DNA of 64,000 bases from Dipteris shenzhenensis. Its lineage: Eukaryota > Polypodiophyta > Polypodiopsida > Gleicheniales. The notes under the pieces are model-generated. The model worked only from the letters and a program-made list of their open reading frames with translations. It was not told the DNA's origin and did not search any database. Made by a program: the position numbers and the translations under genes. Location: the NCBI GenBank assembly GCA_047967505.1, contig CM106538.1. One strand, 5' to 3'. This document shows, in pieces, positions 59,001 through 64,000 of the stretch (position 1 is its first letter; every line of letters begins with the position of its first letter).

Positions 59001-61313
59001 CTCATCCATGACATTAGTAGCTGAGGGTAATGAGAGATGTTGGTATGCCTGTTCAGGGAGATGGTTTAAGATCCTAGGACTCGGTATGCGTAGATTTCCC
59101 CTTTCAGTATAGCCTTGACAACCCCTTTGTTCCGCTCACTTACCACAATGCTAGGCAGGTTATCCAAGGAGGATCTCATACAGCTACACACATTCAGAAC
59201 TTGGTTAGCCTATAGCGAGCTTCCTGTGAATCTCAGCCTCCACAGAGATTATTGCTTATAGATATTGGAGGAGAGCTTGTTTGATTTGTTAGGCTACAGA
59301 CAAATCTACCTCCCCTACTTTTTGAGGATTTGGCACTACGCATACATACCGACATTAGCACTCTATCATGGGTTGTATGCCATTGCACCCCTGTGCACCA
59401 TTGGAGCCTCTCAAGGACTTGGCTCCTCAGGTAGCATAGTGATGCCACACCTCAGCTCCCATCCTCTCAATGGGATCAAACACTTTGTAGTATTGTTTTA
59501 TGTTTATGTTGTACTTGCCTTGGGTGCTTATGGCCGCCTAGAAGCTCCACCCATTCAGCTCATTGTATTTGGCCTTTTCAGTCTCATAGACCCTTAGGTG
59601 TTTCGAAAACTTATATAAACTTTCTTTCTTTCTTTGTATCCTCTTTAATTTTCTTCATCCACAAAGTGTCTTTTCCTTCTACTGTTATAATGACCTGCCT
59701 TGATCTTGCTTGTAATGACATCCCCTACTAGGATAACTGGATCAGTTGACAGCTATAGGCAAAGATCTTGACACGAAGACTTTATGATTTTAGGTGTTAG
59801 TGTCATCATATGTGTGCCCCATTCATGATGGTAAACATGGTCACCATATCTTATACATTTATGAAATGTTTTTTAATGCATGATTGAGTTTTTCAGAAAA
59901 CTAGAGTGATTTGAAACCAGTTTTGTTCAAATACAAGTCACTTACGGTGATTCTCATTCAATCAGGATCAGGAAAAAGTTACATGCATTCCTGTCTGAAG
60001 TCATTCATAGCACATGAAAAAAATTGAATGTTTTTTAGCACTGTTTGCATGTCCATGGAAATTCCAGGAGTTATAATGGGCATGACGATAATTTGCATAG
60101 ATATTGGACGCGACATGCCCAATCATGCACTCCCCACTAGCATGAATTAAAGCAAAGAAGTACAAAGTCAAACTAAAAGCTAGGAAAATCTCGAAAGAAA
60201 AGTGCACCGCTTCACATGGTTTCTATATTGCTGCTTATGATATCCAAGTCCTAGGGCAAATTGCCATTTTTTAAAAGAGACTCTCCCTACCTGCTGTAGG
60301 GGGCCTCCCCTTCCGAAGGACTGGGAATAACTGATGGTTTTTGAAAGGAGAGGAGTCTTACGCTTTCAATGAGTAACTTTTGTTTGCCGCCAAGGAGAGC
60401 TTTCCTTTCTCCAACCTCTGCACACTGAGGGGTTCCCACACCTCTATTTCAAAGCCCTCCAGGCTCTATTCTTAAAAGTATTTTAAAGCTCTAGCCTTCA
60501 CCTTCATCTAGGCCCAGCTTGTTTGCAGTTTCTTCATCACCAGAGTATATGGAACAATTTACATGTCTTAATTGTTTTGCAGTCTTAAAAAACCAATAAA
60601 CATAAGAGGAATCATAAGCTGAAAGGCCTTTATAAAGATGTAATAGTGTACTTGATTGTAGTTGGAGCACTGGAGAGGTAGTCATGCTACGTTTTGCCGC
60701 AAAGTTCAAGCTGACATTGATCGAGGAGCAGCTAATAATATGCAAGAGGAACTTTCAAAGAGTGAACTCCAGGCTTCTGTGCAGCATACTGATGCGGGGC
60801 TAGCGAGTCCTGCCTGTAATAAGTTATGGCCAGAGTTTGAGATTGTAGATGAAGAGGAGGGTTCTGATGGGCAGCAGGCATCAACAGGTGGAAACATAGT
60901 GACGAACTCTATGAAGGAAGATGACATTTCAAGGCAGTTTCAACATGTAGAGGTAAGGTTCCTATGATTAATTGCATAATATGTAGATTCCACACGTTCC
61001 TTTCCCATAAATGCTAAGGGTGGCCTCACTATTTGGCAGCCTTCAAAGGAGCAGCAACATTGGGCAAGTTTCCAGGCACGTTTGTCCCGAGCTCCAGGTC
61101 AAATTCTTAGGTACTGCTGACCAACCTTGTTTTATATGAACAAGTCTGAAATAGGAAAAAGTAATGCCAAGGATCTGAAAGTGTATGTAATTTAACAGGT
61201 ATTGTAGGTCAGGAGATGCAAATCCCTTGTGGGCCATGTTAGATGGAAGACCAGATAGTACCAGCATTCCAGTTTGCCCTTTTTGCAATGGACCTAGAAT
61301 TTTTGAGTTCCAG
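33565..61313 (+). CDS. PDCD2: PDCD2, programmed cell death protein 2 (uS5 chaperone), eight visible exons, 3' end outside window
   Basis: Exons are 33565-33777, 36726-36809, 37087-37220, 37298-37395, 53697-53785, 60662-60952, 61040-61110 and 61199-61313. All introns are GT-AG and all phases agree, giving 365 codons without a stop. The protein has an acidic N-terminus (DDDDDEGQLP), then VGFVQKP and FPSKAGGPP|AWLDPVNLP, a first zinc region (CCGIC..PLQFLLQVYAP), FHRTLFVFMCP, SVKVFRCQLP, a MYND finger (Cys180, 183, 192, 195, 201, His205, His214, Cys218) and a C-terminal domain with CRSGDANPLW and CPFCNGPRIFEFQ. Relatives (Tsr4 in yeast, PDCD2 in animals) bind ribosomal protein uS5 co-translationally and escort it into 40S assembly; the same role is inferred here. 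About 45 C-terminal residues are missing and should lie past 64000. Introns 4 and 5 (16,301 and 6,876 nt) are swollen by transposons. Confidence 0.94.
33778..36725 (+). other. PDCD2 intron 1 (2,948 nt)
   Basis: No transposon protein motif found. It contains a 40-bp-period duplication near 35940-36010 (tatgacatacacatacacag) and the decayed exon 2 copy close to its 3' end. Small open frames are not supported as genes. Confidence 0.75.
36587..36671 (+). pseudogene. Decayed tandem copy of PDCD2 exon 2
   Basis: It repeats exon 2 and its flanks 139 bp upstream. It starts AWLDPVNLPAGMDSCCGICERP as the real exon does, then loses one base (acctttgcag becomes accttggag), which shifts the frame. The position of the donor reads gc instead of gt, and the acceptor cag is changed to caa-g. 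It is therefore a duplicated exon that has lost coding and probably splicing capacity. Confidence 0.88.
36726..37395 (+). CDS. PDCD2: PDCD2 exons 2-4 with two short introns
   Basis: Exon 2 (36726-36809, 28 codons) carries the first Cys pairs. Exon 3 (37087-37220) encodes VYAPIEGNSEAFHRTLFVF and a His/Gln-rich loop. Exon 4 (37298-37395) encodes SVKVFRCQLPHDNAYYSKDPP. Introns are 277 and 77 nt. The Ser codon at the exon 3/4 join is split 2+1 and the Ala codon at the exon 4/5 join 1+2, both matching the distant partner exon. The acceptor before exon 4 (gggaag) is weak but needed for phase. Confidence 0.93.
38041..38078. repeat. (GT)n microsatellite
   Basis: About 17 GT units with small interruptions in PDCD2 intron 4. 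Confidence 0.95.
38094..38344 (+). mobile_element. 5'-truncated LINE copy with 13-bp target duplication
   Basis: The flanks gaatgtttggctc at 38081-38093 and 38345-38357 are identical. The insert encodes the LINE C-terminal phrase LWMDRNHRVFGDP and ends in an A-rich tail (cacaaaaaag). The target is itself a LINE of the same type, because the right flank continues PRETVPHLLSHC (zf-RVT). Confidence 0.85.
38345..38895 (+). mobile_element. LINE 3' end fragment hosting the 251-bp insertion
   Basis: It reads APRETVPHLLSHC near 38357-38395 and LTLWKDRNHRVFGDPAF near 38545-38595, the C-terminal hallmark of plant LINE ORF2, and ends near the cacaaaaaaagaag tail at 38877-38892. The last 109 bp of the unit are tandemly duplicated (38627-38735 and 38736-38844). 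Confidence 0.8.
38627..38844. repeat. Tandem duplication, period 109 bp, in LINE 3' end
   Basis: cagcaatctttct starts both units. They share cttgcaaactaagtacatag and atcttctcgtgatgt with few differences. Confidence 0.9.
38955..39745 (+). pseudogene. Ty1/copia protease-integrase relic
   Basis: The plus strand reads ATWYFDSGASTHITS near 38965-39010 (copia protease DSGA motif). KLWYARFGHVN near 39383-39415 (pre-integrase domain) follows, then KELQLIHSDVCGIYIDDFSRFW near 39547-39615 and an EALSDAFKAYLAEKGI stretch of the integrase core. Stops and frameshifts separate the pieces. It lies in PDCD2 intron 4 in the same orientation as the gene. Confidence 0.82.
39795..39925 (-). mobile_element. LINE 3' UTR fragment
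   Basis: The sequence from aaaaccagcctg through cagctcactggctagggaat to ggctgacaaccag is the reverse complement of the LINE 3' end at about 31720-31800 and closely matches 45280-45390. The poly(A) side is missing. Confidence 0.75.
39969..40604. repeat. Pair of ~90-bp direct repeats
   Basis: ttgtgagtgactatcatgag ... attcatctaggtata occurs at about 39969-40058 and again at about 40513-40603 with few differences. About 450 bp separate the copies. It could be a pair of retroelement ends or a duplication during repair. Confidence 0.8.
40655..43185 (-). pseudogene. LINE ORF2 copy (same family as the 19.5-kb LINE), minus strand
   Basis: Minus-strand reading gives AYDRVEWSFLEAPCRG near 42980, VHQGCPLASFL near 42800, AKLSLEGKALVANQVLLATAWY near 42350, and GQFLRTGVPLRN near 41640. 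The last two match AKLSLVGRALVANQVLLATA and GQFSRTGVPLR of the plus-strand LINE at 29845 and 30607. Unlike that copy, this one keeps Gln in VHQGCPLA. The 3' side (about 40690-40760) still aligns with the LINE C-terminus at 31470-31600. It lies antisense in PDCD2 intron 4. Confidence 0.85.
45160..45404 (-). mobile_element. 221-bp 5'-truncated LINE insertion with target duplication
   Basis: T9 starting at 45172 is the reverse-complemented poly(A). The insert (45172-45392) matches the LINE 3' UTR at 31720-31912. The flanks gcttctcttaag at 45160-45171 and 45393-45404 are the 12-bp target duplication (14 if the following tt is counted). The host is the gypsy relic. Confidence 0.9.
46631..46642 (-). 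other. Gypsy primer-binding site (initiator tRNA-Met)
   Basis: The minus strand reads TGGTATCAGAGC at the gag-proximal edge of the candidate LTR. Confidence 0.8.
46645..47035 (-). repeat. Candidate gypsy 5' LTR
   Basis: It lies on the far side of the primer site from gag, where the 5' LTR must be. About 390 bp separate the site from recognisable LINE sequence at about 47040-47100. No second copy exists in the window, so the borders are estimates. Confidence 0.5.
47100..47640 (-). pseudogene. LINE ORF2 start / endonuclease fragment, minus strand
   Basis: Minus-strand reading RTLQLLDFPDDYPHALEVPV and VVLQPRPRGSIAE corresponds to the plus-strand LINE at about 21695-21800 (NYLEIPDSYPLPLEITLMV, LQPQKGG). 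Near 47250 EEWLGPQGRELW matches DEWMGPQGLDLW at 21918-21955. It is the upstream partner of the LINE piece at 40.7-43.2 kb or another copy of the same family. Confidence 0.75.
48350..50145 (-). pseudogene. Ty1/copia RT-RNase H relic split by a 1.33-kb insertion
   Basis: The right part (49830-50145, minus strand) reads VDATLYRQLMGSLIYLDTTRLDIA, the copia RT C-terminal phrase (YR.L.GSL.YL..TRPDI). The left part (about 48350-48495) continues it with the RNase H start. A second copy of the same region at about 50750-51180 is uninterrupted and shows that 48497-49828 is an insertion. Confidence 0.75.
48497..49828 (+). mobile_element. Solo-LTR-like 1.33-kb insertion
   Basis: It starts tgttggaaagg and ends gtaaca, so it has TG...CA ends. 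A TATA-like tcctatataagg lies at about 49340. The parallel copia copy defines both borders to within a few bases. There is no clear identical target duplication (cagcc on the left, taggc on the right), perhaps through mutation. Short frames inside do not resemble transposon proteins. Confidence 0.5.
50193..50464. repeat. Tandem duplication, period 136 bp
   Basis: Units 50193-50328 and 50329-50464 both begin ggtgtgggcaacac and end gtttccaacactctg, with few substitutions. Overlapping 60-118-residue frames here are artefacts of the duplication. Confidence 0.92.
50470..50712 (+). mobile_element. Retroposon 3' end with (TTTC)n tail, copy 1
   Basis: It ends cagtctcatagatctgtttgg ... aacttctttctttctttcttt. 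The motif tctcatag followed about 35 bases later by (TTTC)n recurs near 52325-52375 and 59580-59632. It is probably the 3' end of a LINE or its SINE partner that uses a TTTC repeat instead of poly(A). The 5' border is uncertain. Confidence 0.5.
50736..51185 (-). pseudogene. Second Ty1/copia RT-RNase H relic
   Basis: It parallels 48350-48495 plus 49830-50145 (shared phrases tgtagacattctatcat, gagcttgcccagc, aagccatgaag, caagcccgtaat). The minus-strand frame near 50850 reads DRMSTTGYMFSLGS followed by YKAA, the RNase H phrase (RRSTSGY.F.L). Stops are frequent. Confidence 0.72.
51193..51700 (-). pseudogene. Copia gag C-terminal relic
   Basis: Minus-strand reading has YSSRVTQIKNGLNQLKEIL (UBN2-type Gag helix), then a basic stretch and CVYCKKPCHWSC, a degraded CCHC knuckle. 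It is in the order expected upstream of the copia fragments to its left and may be one element with them. Confidence 0.55.
52325..52382 (+). mobile_element. Retroposon 3' end with (TTTC)n tail, copy 2
   Basis: tctcataggcccgcgaggcc followed by tatttctttctttctttctttt. It is the same arrangement as 50640-50712 and 59578-59632. The body upstream is not aligned with confidence. Confidence 0.5.
52383..53696. other. PDCD2 intron 4, distal part
   Basis: AT-rich sequence with no recognised element up to the exon 5 acceptor (cattccag). The frame at 52824-53075 shows no family. Confidence 0.4.
53697..53785 (+). CDS. PDCD2: PDCD2 exon 5 (MYND finger)
   Basis: It encodes residues 177-206, TLCNWCGTWRGEKACGGCKQ then TRYCSRHHQ. 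This carries five Cys and one His ligand of the MYND zinc finger. It begins with two bases completing an Ala codon from exon 4 (16.3 kb upstream) and ends in phase 0 at a gtaaaa donor. The remaining His and Cys ligands are in exon 6. Confidence 0.95.
54300..54659 (-). repeat. 3' LTR of a copia-type relic
   Basis: On the minus strand a purine run GAAGGGGGG leads into TGTTGGATAAATCGG, the expected polypurine tract to LTR start. The LTR's other end is near tgttgttggaatc at 54299-54311 by TG...CA logic. No partner LTR is found in the window. Confidence 0.55.
54935..55446 (-). pseudogene. Copia gag (UBN2) with frameshift
   Basis: From Met at 55446 one frame gives AAETFSGKGFPTWQTKMQLI, LMWEGLL. 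Then, in another frame from about 55330, DQADYKTWKQKKQRAITIIG, AANQIWDNLNGIF, LKLKFYVLKM and FSDHLGTMYCLITQLAGLK. This is the UBN2-type copia Gag order. A single frameshift near 55330 separates the halves. Protease, integrase and RT are missing: after a short remnant the 3' LTR follows at 54659, so the element is an internally deleted form. Confidence 0.85.
55447..56984. other. PDCD2 intron 5, unassigned part
   Basis: No recognised protein motif. Mixed composition with CT-rich patches near 55600-55750. Confidence 0.4.
56985..57160 (-). mobile_element. LINE 3' end, minus strand
   Basis: T9 at about 56985-56993 is read as a reversed poly(A). The following segment (minus strand: cttaatgaagtaatctttttgg before the tail) has the form of plant LINE 3' ends (short ATG..AAT..AAG stretch and A tail). 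It differs in sequence from the 19.5-kb family. The 5' border is unknown. Confidence 0.4.
58314..58449. repeat. Tandem duplication, period 68 bp
   Basis: cggtctttcatttgctagaac begins both units at 58316 and 58384. The first contains an extra tattt-like insertion before the shared aataaatattctgattag. Confidence 0.88.
59578..59632 (+). mobile_element. Retroposon 3' end with (TTTC)n tail, copy 3
   Basis: cagtctcatagacccttagg followed by aaactttctttctttctttg. Third instance of the arrangement seen near 50640 and 52325. Confidence 0.5.
59633..60661. other. PDCD2 intron 5, distal part
   Basis: No recognised element. It ends with the acceptor ttgattgtag before exon 6. Confidence 0.5.
60662..61313 (+). 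CDS. PDCD2: PDCD2 exons 6-8 with two short introns
   Basis: Exon 6 (60662-60952, 97 codons) starts LEHWRGSHATFC, completing the MYND finger, then an acidic low-complexity linker (FEIVDEEEG). Exon 7 (61040-61110) encodes HWASFQARLSRAPGQILR. Exon 8 (61199-61313) encodes YCRSGDANPLWAM and CPFCNGPRIFEFQ of the C-terminal PDCD2 domain. Introns are 87 and 88 nt, the Arg at the 7/8 join is split 2+1, and exon 8 ends in phase 0 at a gtaatg donor. Confidence 0.95.
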
Positions 61314-61641
61314 GTAATGTTTGGTTTTTTCTTTATTTTCCTGTCATAGCAGGTGATAACTATGGAATTAAACTCTCTGTCCGAAGAGGGGGAAGCTTTG
61401 TTTTAAGGTTCCTATAGTCAATCAAAATGAGGTGTGAAATCGTGTTCTCTTAGCTTTGGCATTTTCAAAGGGAGTTAAACTTTGCAACATATTGTATGAG
61501 CTCACAAATCTGTACTATCTTTGAATAACACTTAAAACACCAAGGAGAGAACAGTACTATGCTTATTTCAGTTTTTCCGTAAGAATCTCATTCAAGTAAT
61601 GGGGATGGAAAGATTACAGTTTAAAGAGGTAAAACGTTGAT

Positions 61642-62053
61642 TGTAAGAAATCCTATATTTACTATATTTAAAAATGTGCTAAGGAACAGAAAGGAGACTG
61701 AAATAGCAGAGAACAAGGAATAATTGTATTGCTTGAGTGTCTGTAGTGTAGCTGTAGCATCATCCATACAATTGGGCCTCTCTTATATAGAGAGTGAAGA
61801 GTCACACATGAAAAGGTGTGTATTCCAAAGTGTATGTGCATGAAGAGGTGTGTACCCCTTGTGAAGGGTGTGACCACCCTTGATGACAGGGTACATTACA
61901 ATAGGAGTGTCTCTTCAATAGAATGTCTCTTGTGAAGGGTTGTGCCTCATAGGAAGTGTCCCGTCGAAAGGGCATACCCTTCCACAAGTGTCCATTCATC
62001 AAACCATCCATAAGTCTAGATATAGAGAAAGGAATACGTCACAGATCGTGACA
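61642..62053 (-). repeat. Gypsy-derivative 3' LTR (412 bp)
   Basis: It starts tgtaagaaatcc and ends cgtgaca on the plus strand. Confidence 0.92.
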
Positions 62054-62360
62054 TCCCCTCCCACTCAAAATAAGACCCTGGTGGAGATAATGAACTGGTG
62101 TAGAAAAAATCACGGTAAATTCTGAAAATACTACTGTAAAATGTCAGAGTACTGTTGTAAGTCTTCATCAGATTGCCAAAGAGCGTCGGAGTCGTCCAAA
62201 TCTCGCCAAAGAACAAGGAATTCCGTGATAAGTCGATGTCGAGTCTCTTGCTGTCGATGGTCTAGAATACGCTCAGGAATAAGGAGAACATAATCGTCTT
62301 CGATTTCGGGGACATAATCACCTGCAGGAGGAATTGCTTCATCGCTTGGAATGTACGTCT

Positions 62361-62693
62361 TTAGCCAAGAAATATGAATGTCGGATGGATTTTACTCCAT
62401 GATGGTGGTAATTCCAATTTGTAACTTAAAGGTGAATTTTTCTTGATGATTCGGAAAGGTCCATAGTATCTTTGCAGGTTCACGTTGAAGTGTGAGCAAG
62501 AAAAAGGTGCCTGGCAAGACTTTCGAGGCAGATAGCAGCGTTGGTAGAGGCTTGGTGCAGAAAAGGGCAGACTGCGTGGAACCAAACACGCTTTTCCTGC
62601 GTTGAATTCAGATGAAAAGTGCCTGTGGGGTGCGAGGAGTAGATCTGGGCCTGGCTGGTCGGAATTGGAAGGCAGCAAAAGGGCGCTGTTCAC
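62361..62693 (-). pseudogene. Gypsy integrase C-terminal remnant
   Basis: The minus-strand frame ends RYYGPFRIIKKNSPLSYKLE, LPP and KIHPTF, the recognisable end of Ty3/gypsy integrases (RY.GP..I......Y.LELP...IHPVFH). The first 60 residues show no RT or integrase core. Confidence 0.8.
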
Positions 62694-63598
62694 AGGCTAA
62701 GGTGGCGAGATGAGCCAGCAGGATTCAGGCTGGTCTGAATCACGATAGAGGGGCAGAAAAGCTGCTGGGCACAGGTAGGTATGGTGGTGATTGCGACAAA
62801 AGGTGCAGCCTGCTTGCATGTGGCGATGCTTGCTGCGTGCTTCCAGGGCTGATTCACGGCAGCATGGGTAGGGATCTAGTGTTGAAAGATTGGCAGGAAC
62901 CCAGGCAGCAAATCGGCTGATGGAGTGCTGCGTATGGCGTGGAAGGGAGGCGAATCCTGCGTGATGAAATTCCGTATGGGTGTCAAATGTGAATCGTCAT
63001 TTTTTTGTGTGGCTGCCTAGGTTGGGTGGTTGCCAAAAATTAAAACATGGGTTTAATTAACCCTTGGGTAGTCTAGGGTTAGGCCTAAGGTATGGGGCTG
63101 GGTTTTCCTTTTTAGCCCCTCTAGGTACCCTTTTATAAGGTGCTTGGTGCCAAAAAGGTGTGCCTATTCTAAGGGGTGTGACCCTTGGAATAGGTGTACC
63201 TTTTCATGAAGGGTTGTGACCCTGTTTTCAAAAGGTGTGTCCCCACACGAAGAGGTGTGTCCTTTTTTCCACGATGGGGTGTGTCCCTTGGGTGAGGAGT
63301 CAAAACTCTTCATCAAAAGGTGTGTCCGATGGTGGAAAAGGTGCATCCCTTGGTTTTGGGACAGCCCAAGCACATGAAAAGACACGATTTTTGTCGTGTC
63401 CATTCACATCAACTCGTGATGTGTGGGAGATGGAGAGGCCAATGATGACTTTAGGCAGGGTTGGCGCTAAAAATTTTTACGCTCATTCTCTCCATCTCTT
63501 CCATGCACAATGTGCACGGATATCCTTCTTGCGGAAAGAGATGTATCAGATAGGCGCTAGAAGGTGGGGGGCATTTCCTACAGGCAGGAGCGAAATTT

Positions 63599-63610
63599 GC
63601 TTTGATACCA
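63599..63610 (-). other. Gypsy-derivative primer-binding site
   Basis: The minus strand reads TGGTATCAAAGC, one base inside the 5' LTR. It fits the 3' end of initiator tRNA-Met with one change (A for G). Confidence 0.88.
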
Positions 63611-63611
63611 C

Positions 63612-64000
63612 TGTAAGAAATCCTAGATTTACTATATTTAGAAATGTGCTAAGGAACAGAAAGGAGACTGAAATAGCAGAGAACAAGGAGTAATTGTATT
63701 GCTTGAGTGTCTATAGTGTAGCTGTAGTGTCATCCATACAAATGGGCCTCTCTTATATAGAGAGTGAAGAGTCACACATGAAAAGGTGTGTACTCCAAAG
63801 TGTATGTGCATGAAGAGGTGTGTACCCCTTGTGAAGGGTGTGACCCTTGATGAGAGGGTACATTACAATAGGAGTGTCTCTTCAATAGAATGTCTCTTGT
63901 GAAGGGTTGTGCCTCATAGGAAGTGTCCCGTCGAAAGGGCATACCCTTCCACAAGTGTCCATTCATCAAACCATCCATAAGCCTAGATATAGAGAAAGGA
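63612..64000 (-). repeat. Gypsy-derivative 5' LTR, truncated by window end
   Basis: It aligns with 61642-62030 throughout. About 23 bp are missing at the window edge, with the flanking target duplication. Confidence 0.92.
63750..63761 (-). promoter_or_regulatory. TATA-like box in the gypsy-derivative 5' LTR
   Basis: The minus strand reads TCTATATAAGAG. The same box is present in the other LTR near 61783. Assigned by sequence only. Confidence 0.5.

Larger units (their letters stand above)
61642..64000 (-). mobile_element. Ty3/gypsy-derived short LTR element, right LTR cut by window end
   Basis: Two LTRs (61642-62053 and 63612 to beyond 64000) differ at roughly ten sites plus a 3-bp indel and enclose 1,558 bp. 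A primer site TGGTATCAAAGC lies on the minus strand at 63610-63599, and a purine tract GAGTGGGAGGGGA precedes the LTR at 62066-62054. The only coding remnant is the end of a gypsy integrase next to the 3' LTR. It is therefore a non-autonomous derivative, older than the copia at 24-30 kb, sitting antisense in PDCD2 intron 8. Confidence 0.9.

Noticed and set aside
61371-61405. Possible PDCD2 exon 9 after the acceptor-like tcatagcag near 61350
   Set aside because: The phase-0 translation (VITMELNSLSEEGEALF then stop) does not resemble the conserved PDCD2 C-terminus.
1-64000. CRISPR arrays, operons, phage or organellar inserts, tRNA and rRNA genes
   Set aside because: No regularly spaced short repeats with unique spacers, no clustered bacterial genes, and no tRNA cloverleaf or rRNA sequence recognised by eye. 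A tRNA scan was not possible here.

Overview
This is nuclear DNA of a land plant with a large, repeat-filled genome. The evidence is a plant-type intron-rich gene with introns up to 16.3 kb, Ty1/copia, Ty3/gypsy, L1-type LINE and Helitron relics, and plant retroelement primer sites (TGGTATCARAGC, initiator tRNA-Met). I see no bacterial, plastid or viral genome organisation. Giant introns made of nested transposons suit a fern or gymnosperm, but the lineage is an inference. A 100-N scaffold gap lies at 3973-4072.

Only two host genes are supportable. The first (4710-5838, minus) is a three-exon, six-pass membrane protein of a conserved plant family of unknown function. Its last exon carries a one-base frameshift in a run of five C that looks like a base-calling error. 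The second is PDCD2 (33565 to beyond 61313, plus), a uS5 ribosomal-protein chaperone with a MYND zinc finger. Eight exons are visible, with matching splice phases and 365 residues; the C-terminal exon or exons lie beyond the window. Intron 4 (16.3 kb) and intron 5 (6.9 kb) hold most of the right half of the window. A decayed tandem copy of exon 2 lies just before the real one.

Layout: 1-4.7 kb is AT-rich with a Helitron relic. 4.7-5.8 kb is the membrane-protein gene. 6-11.3 kb is unassigned sequence with tandem duplications and microsatellites. 11.7-17.3 kb holds copia and gypsy relics, including an acidic ORF with an internal duplication. 19.5-31.9 kb is one near-full-length GC-rich LINE with a 12-bp target duplication, split by a young 5,875-bp copia element with a 5-bp target duplication. 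33.6-61.3 kb is PDCD2 with nested LINE, copia and gypsy debris in its introns. 61.6-64 kb is a Ty3/gypsy derivative on the minus strand in PDCD2 intron 8, whose upstream LTR runs off the window.

How it fits together: the host content is small and the rest records retroelement turnover. Repeated insertion (LINE in LINE, copia in LINE, LINE in gypsy, gypsy probably in LINE) inflates a housekeeping gene while its exon phases stay intact. Most in-frame stops examined in the LINE and copia coding regions are TAG at expected Gln or Trp codons, as expected from deamination of CHG-methylated DNA. I found no CRISPR array, operon or clearly new gene system. The least explained items are the acidic duplicated ORF at 16.4-17.3 kb, a 1.33-kb solo-LTR-like insertion at 48.5 kb, and three retroposon ends with (TTTC)n tails.
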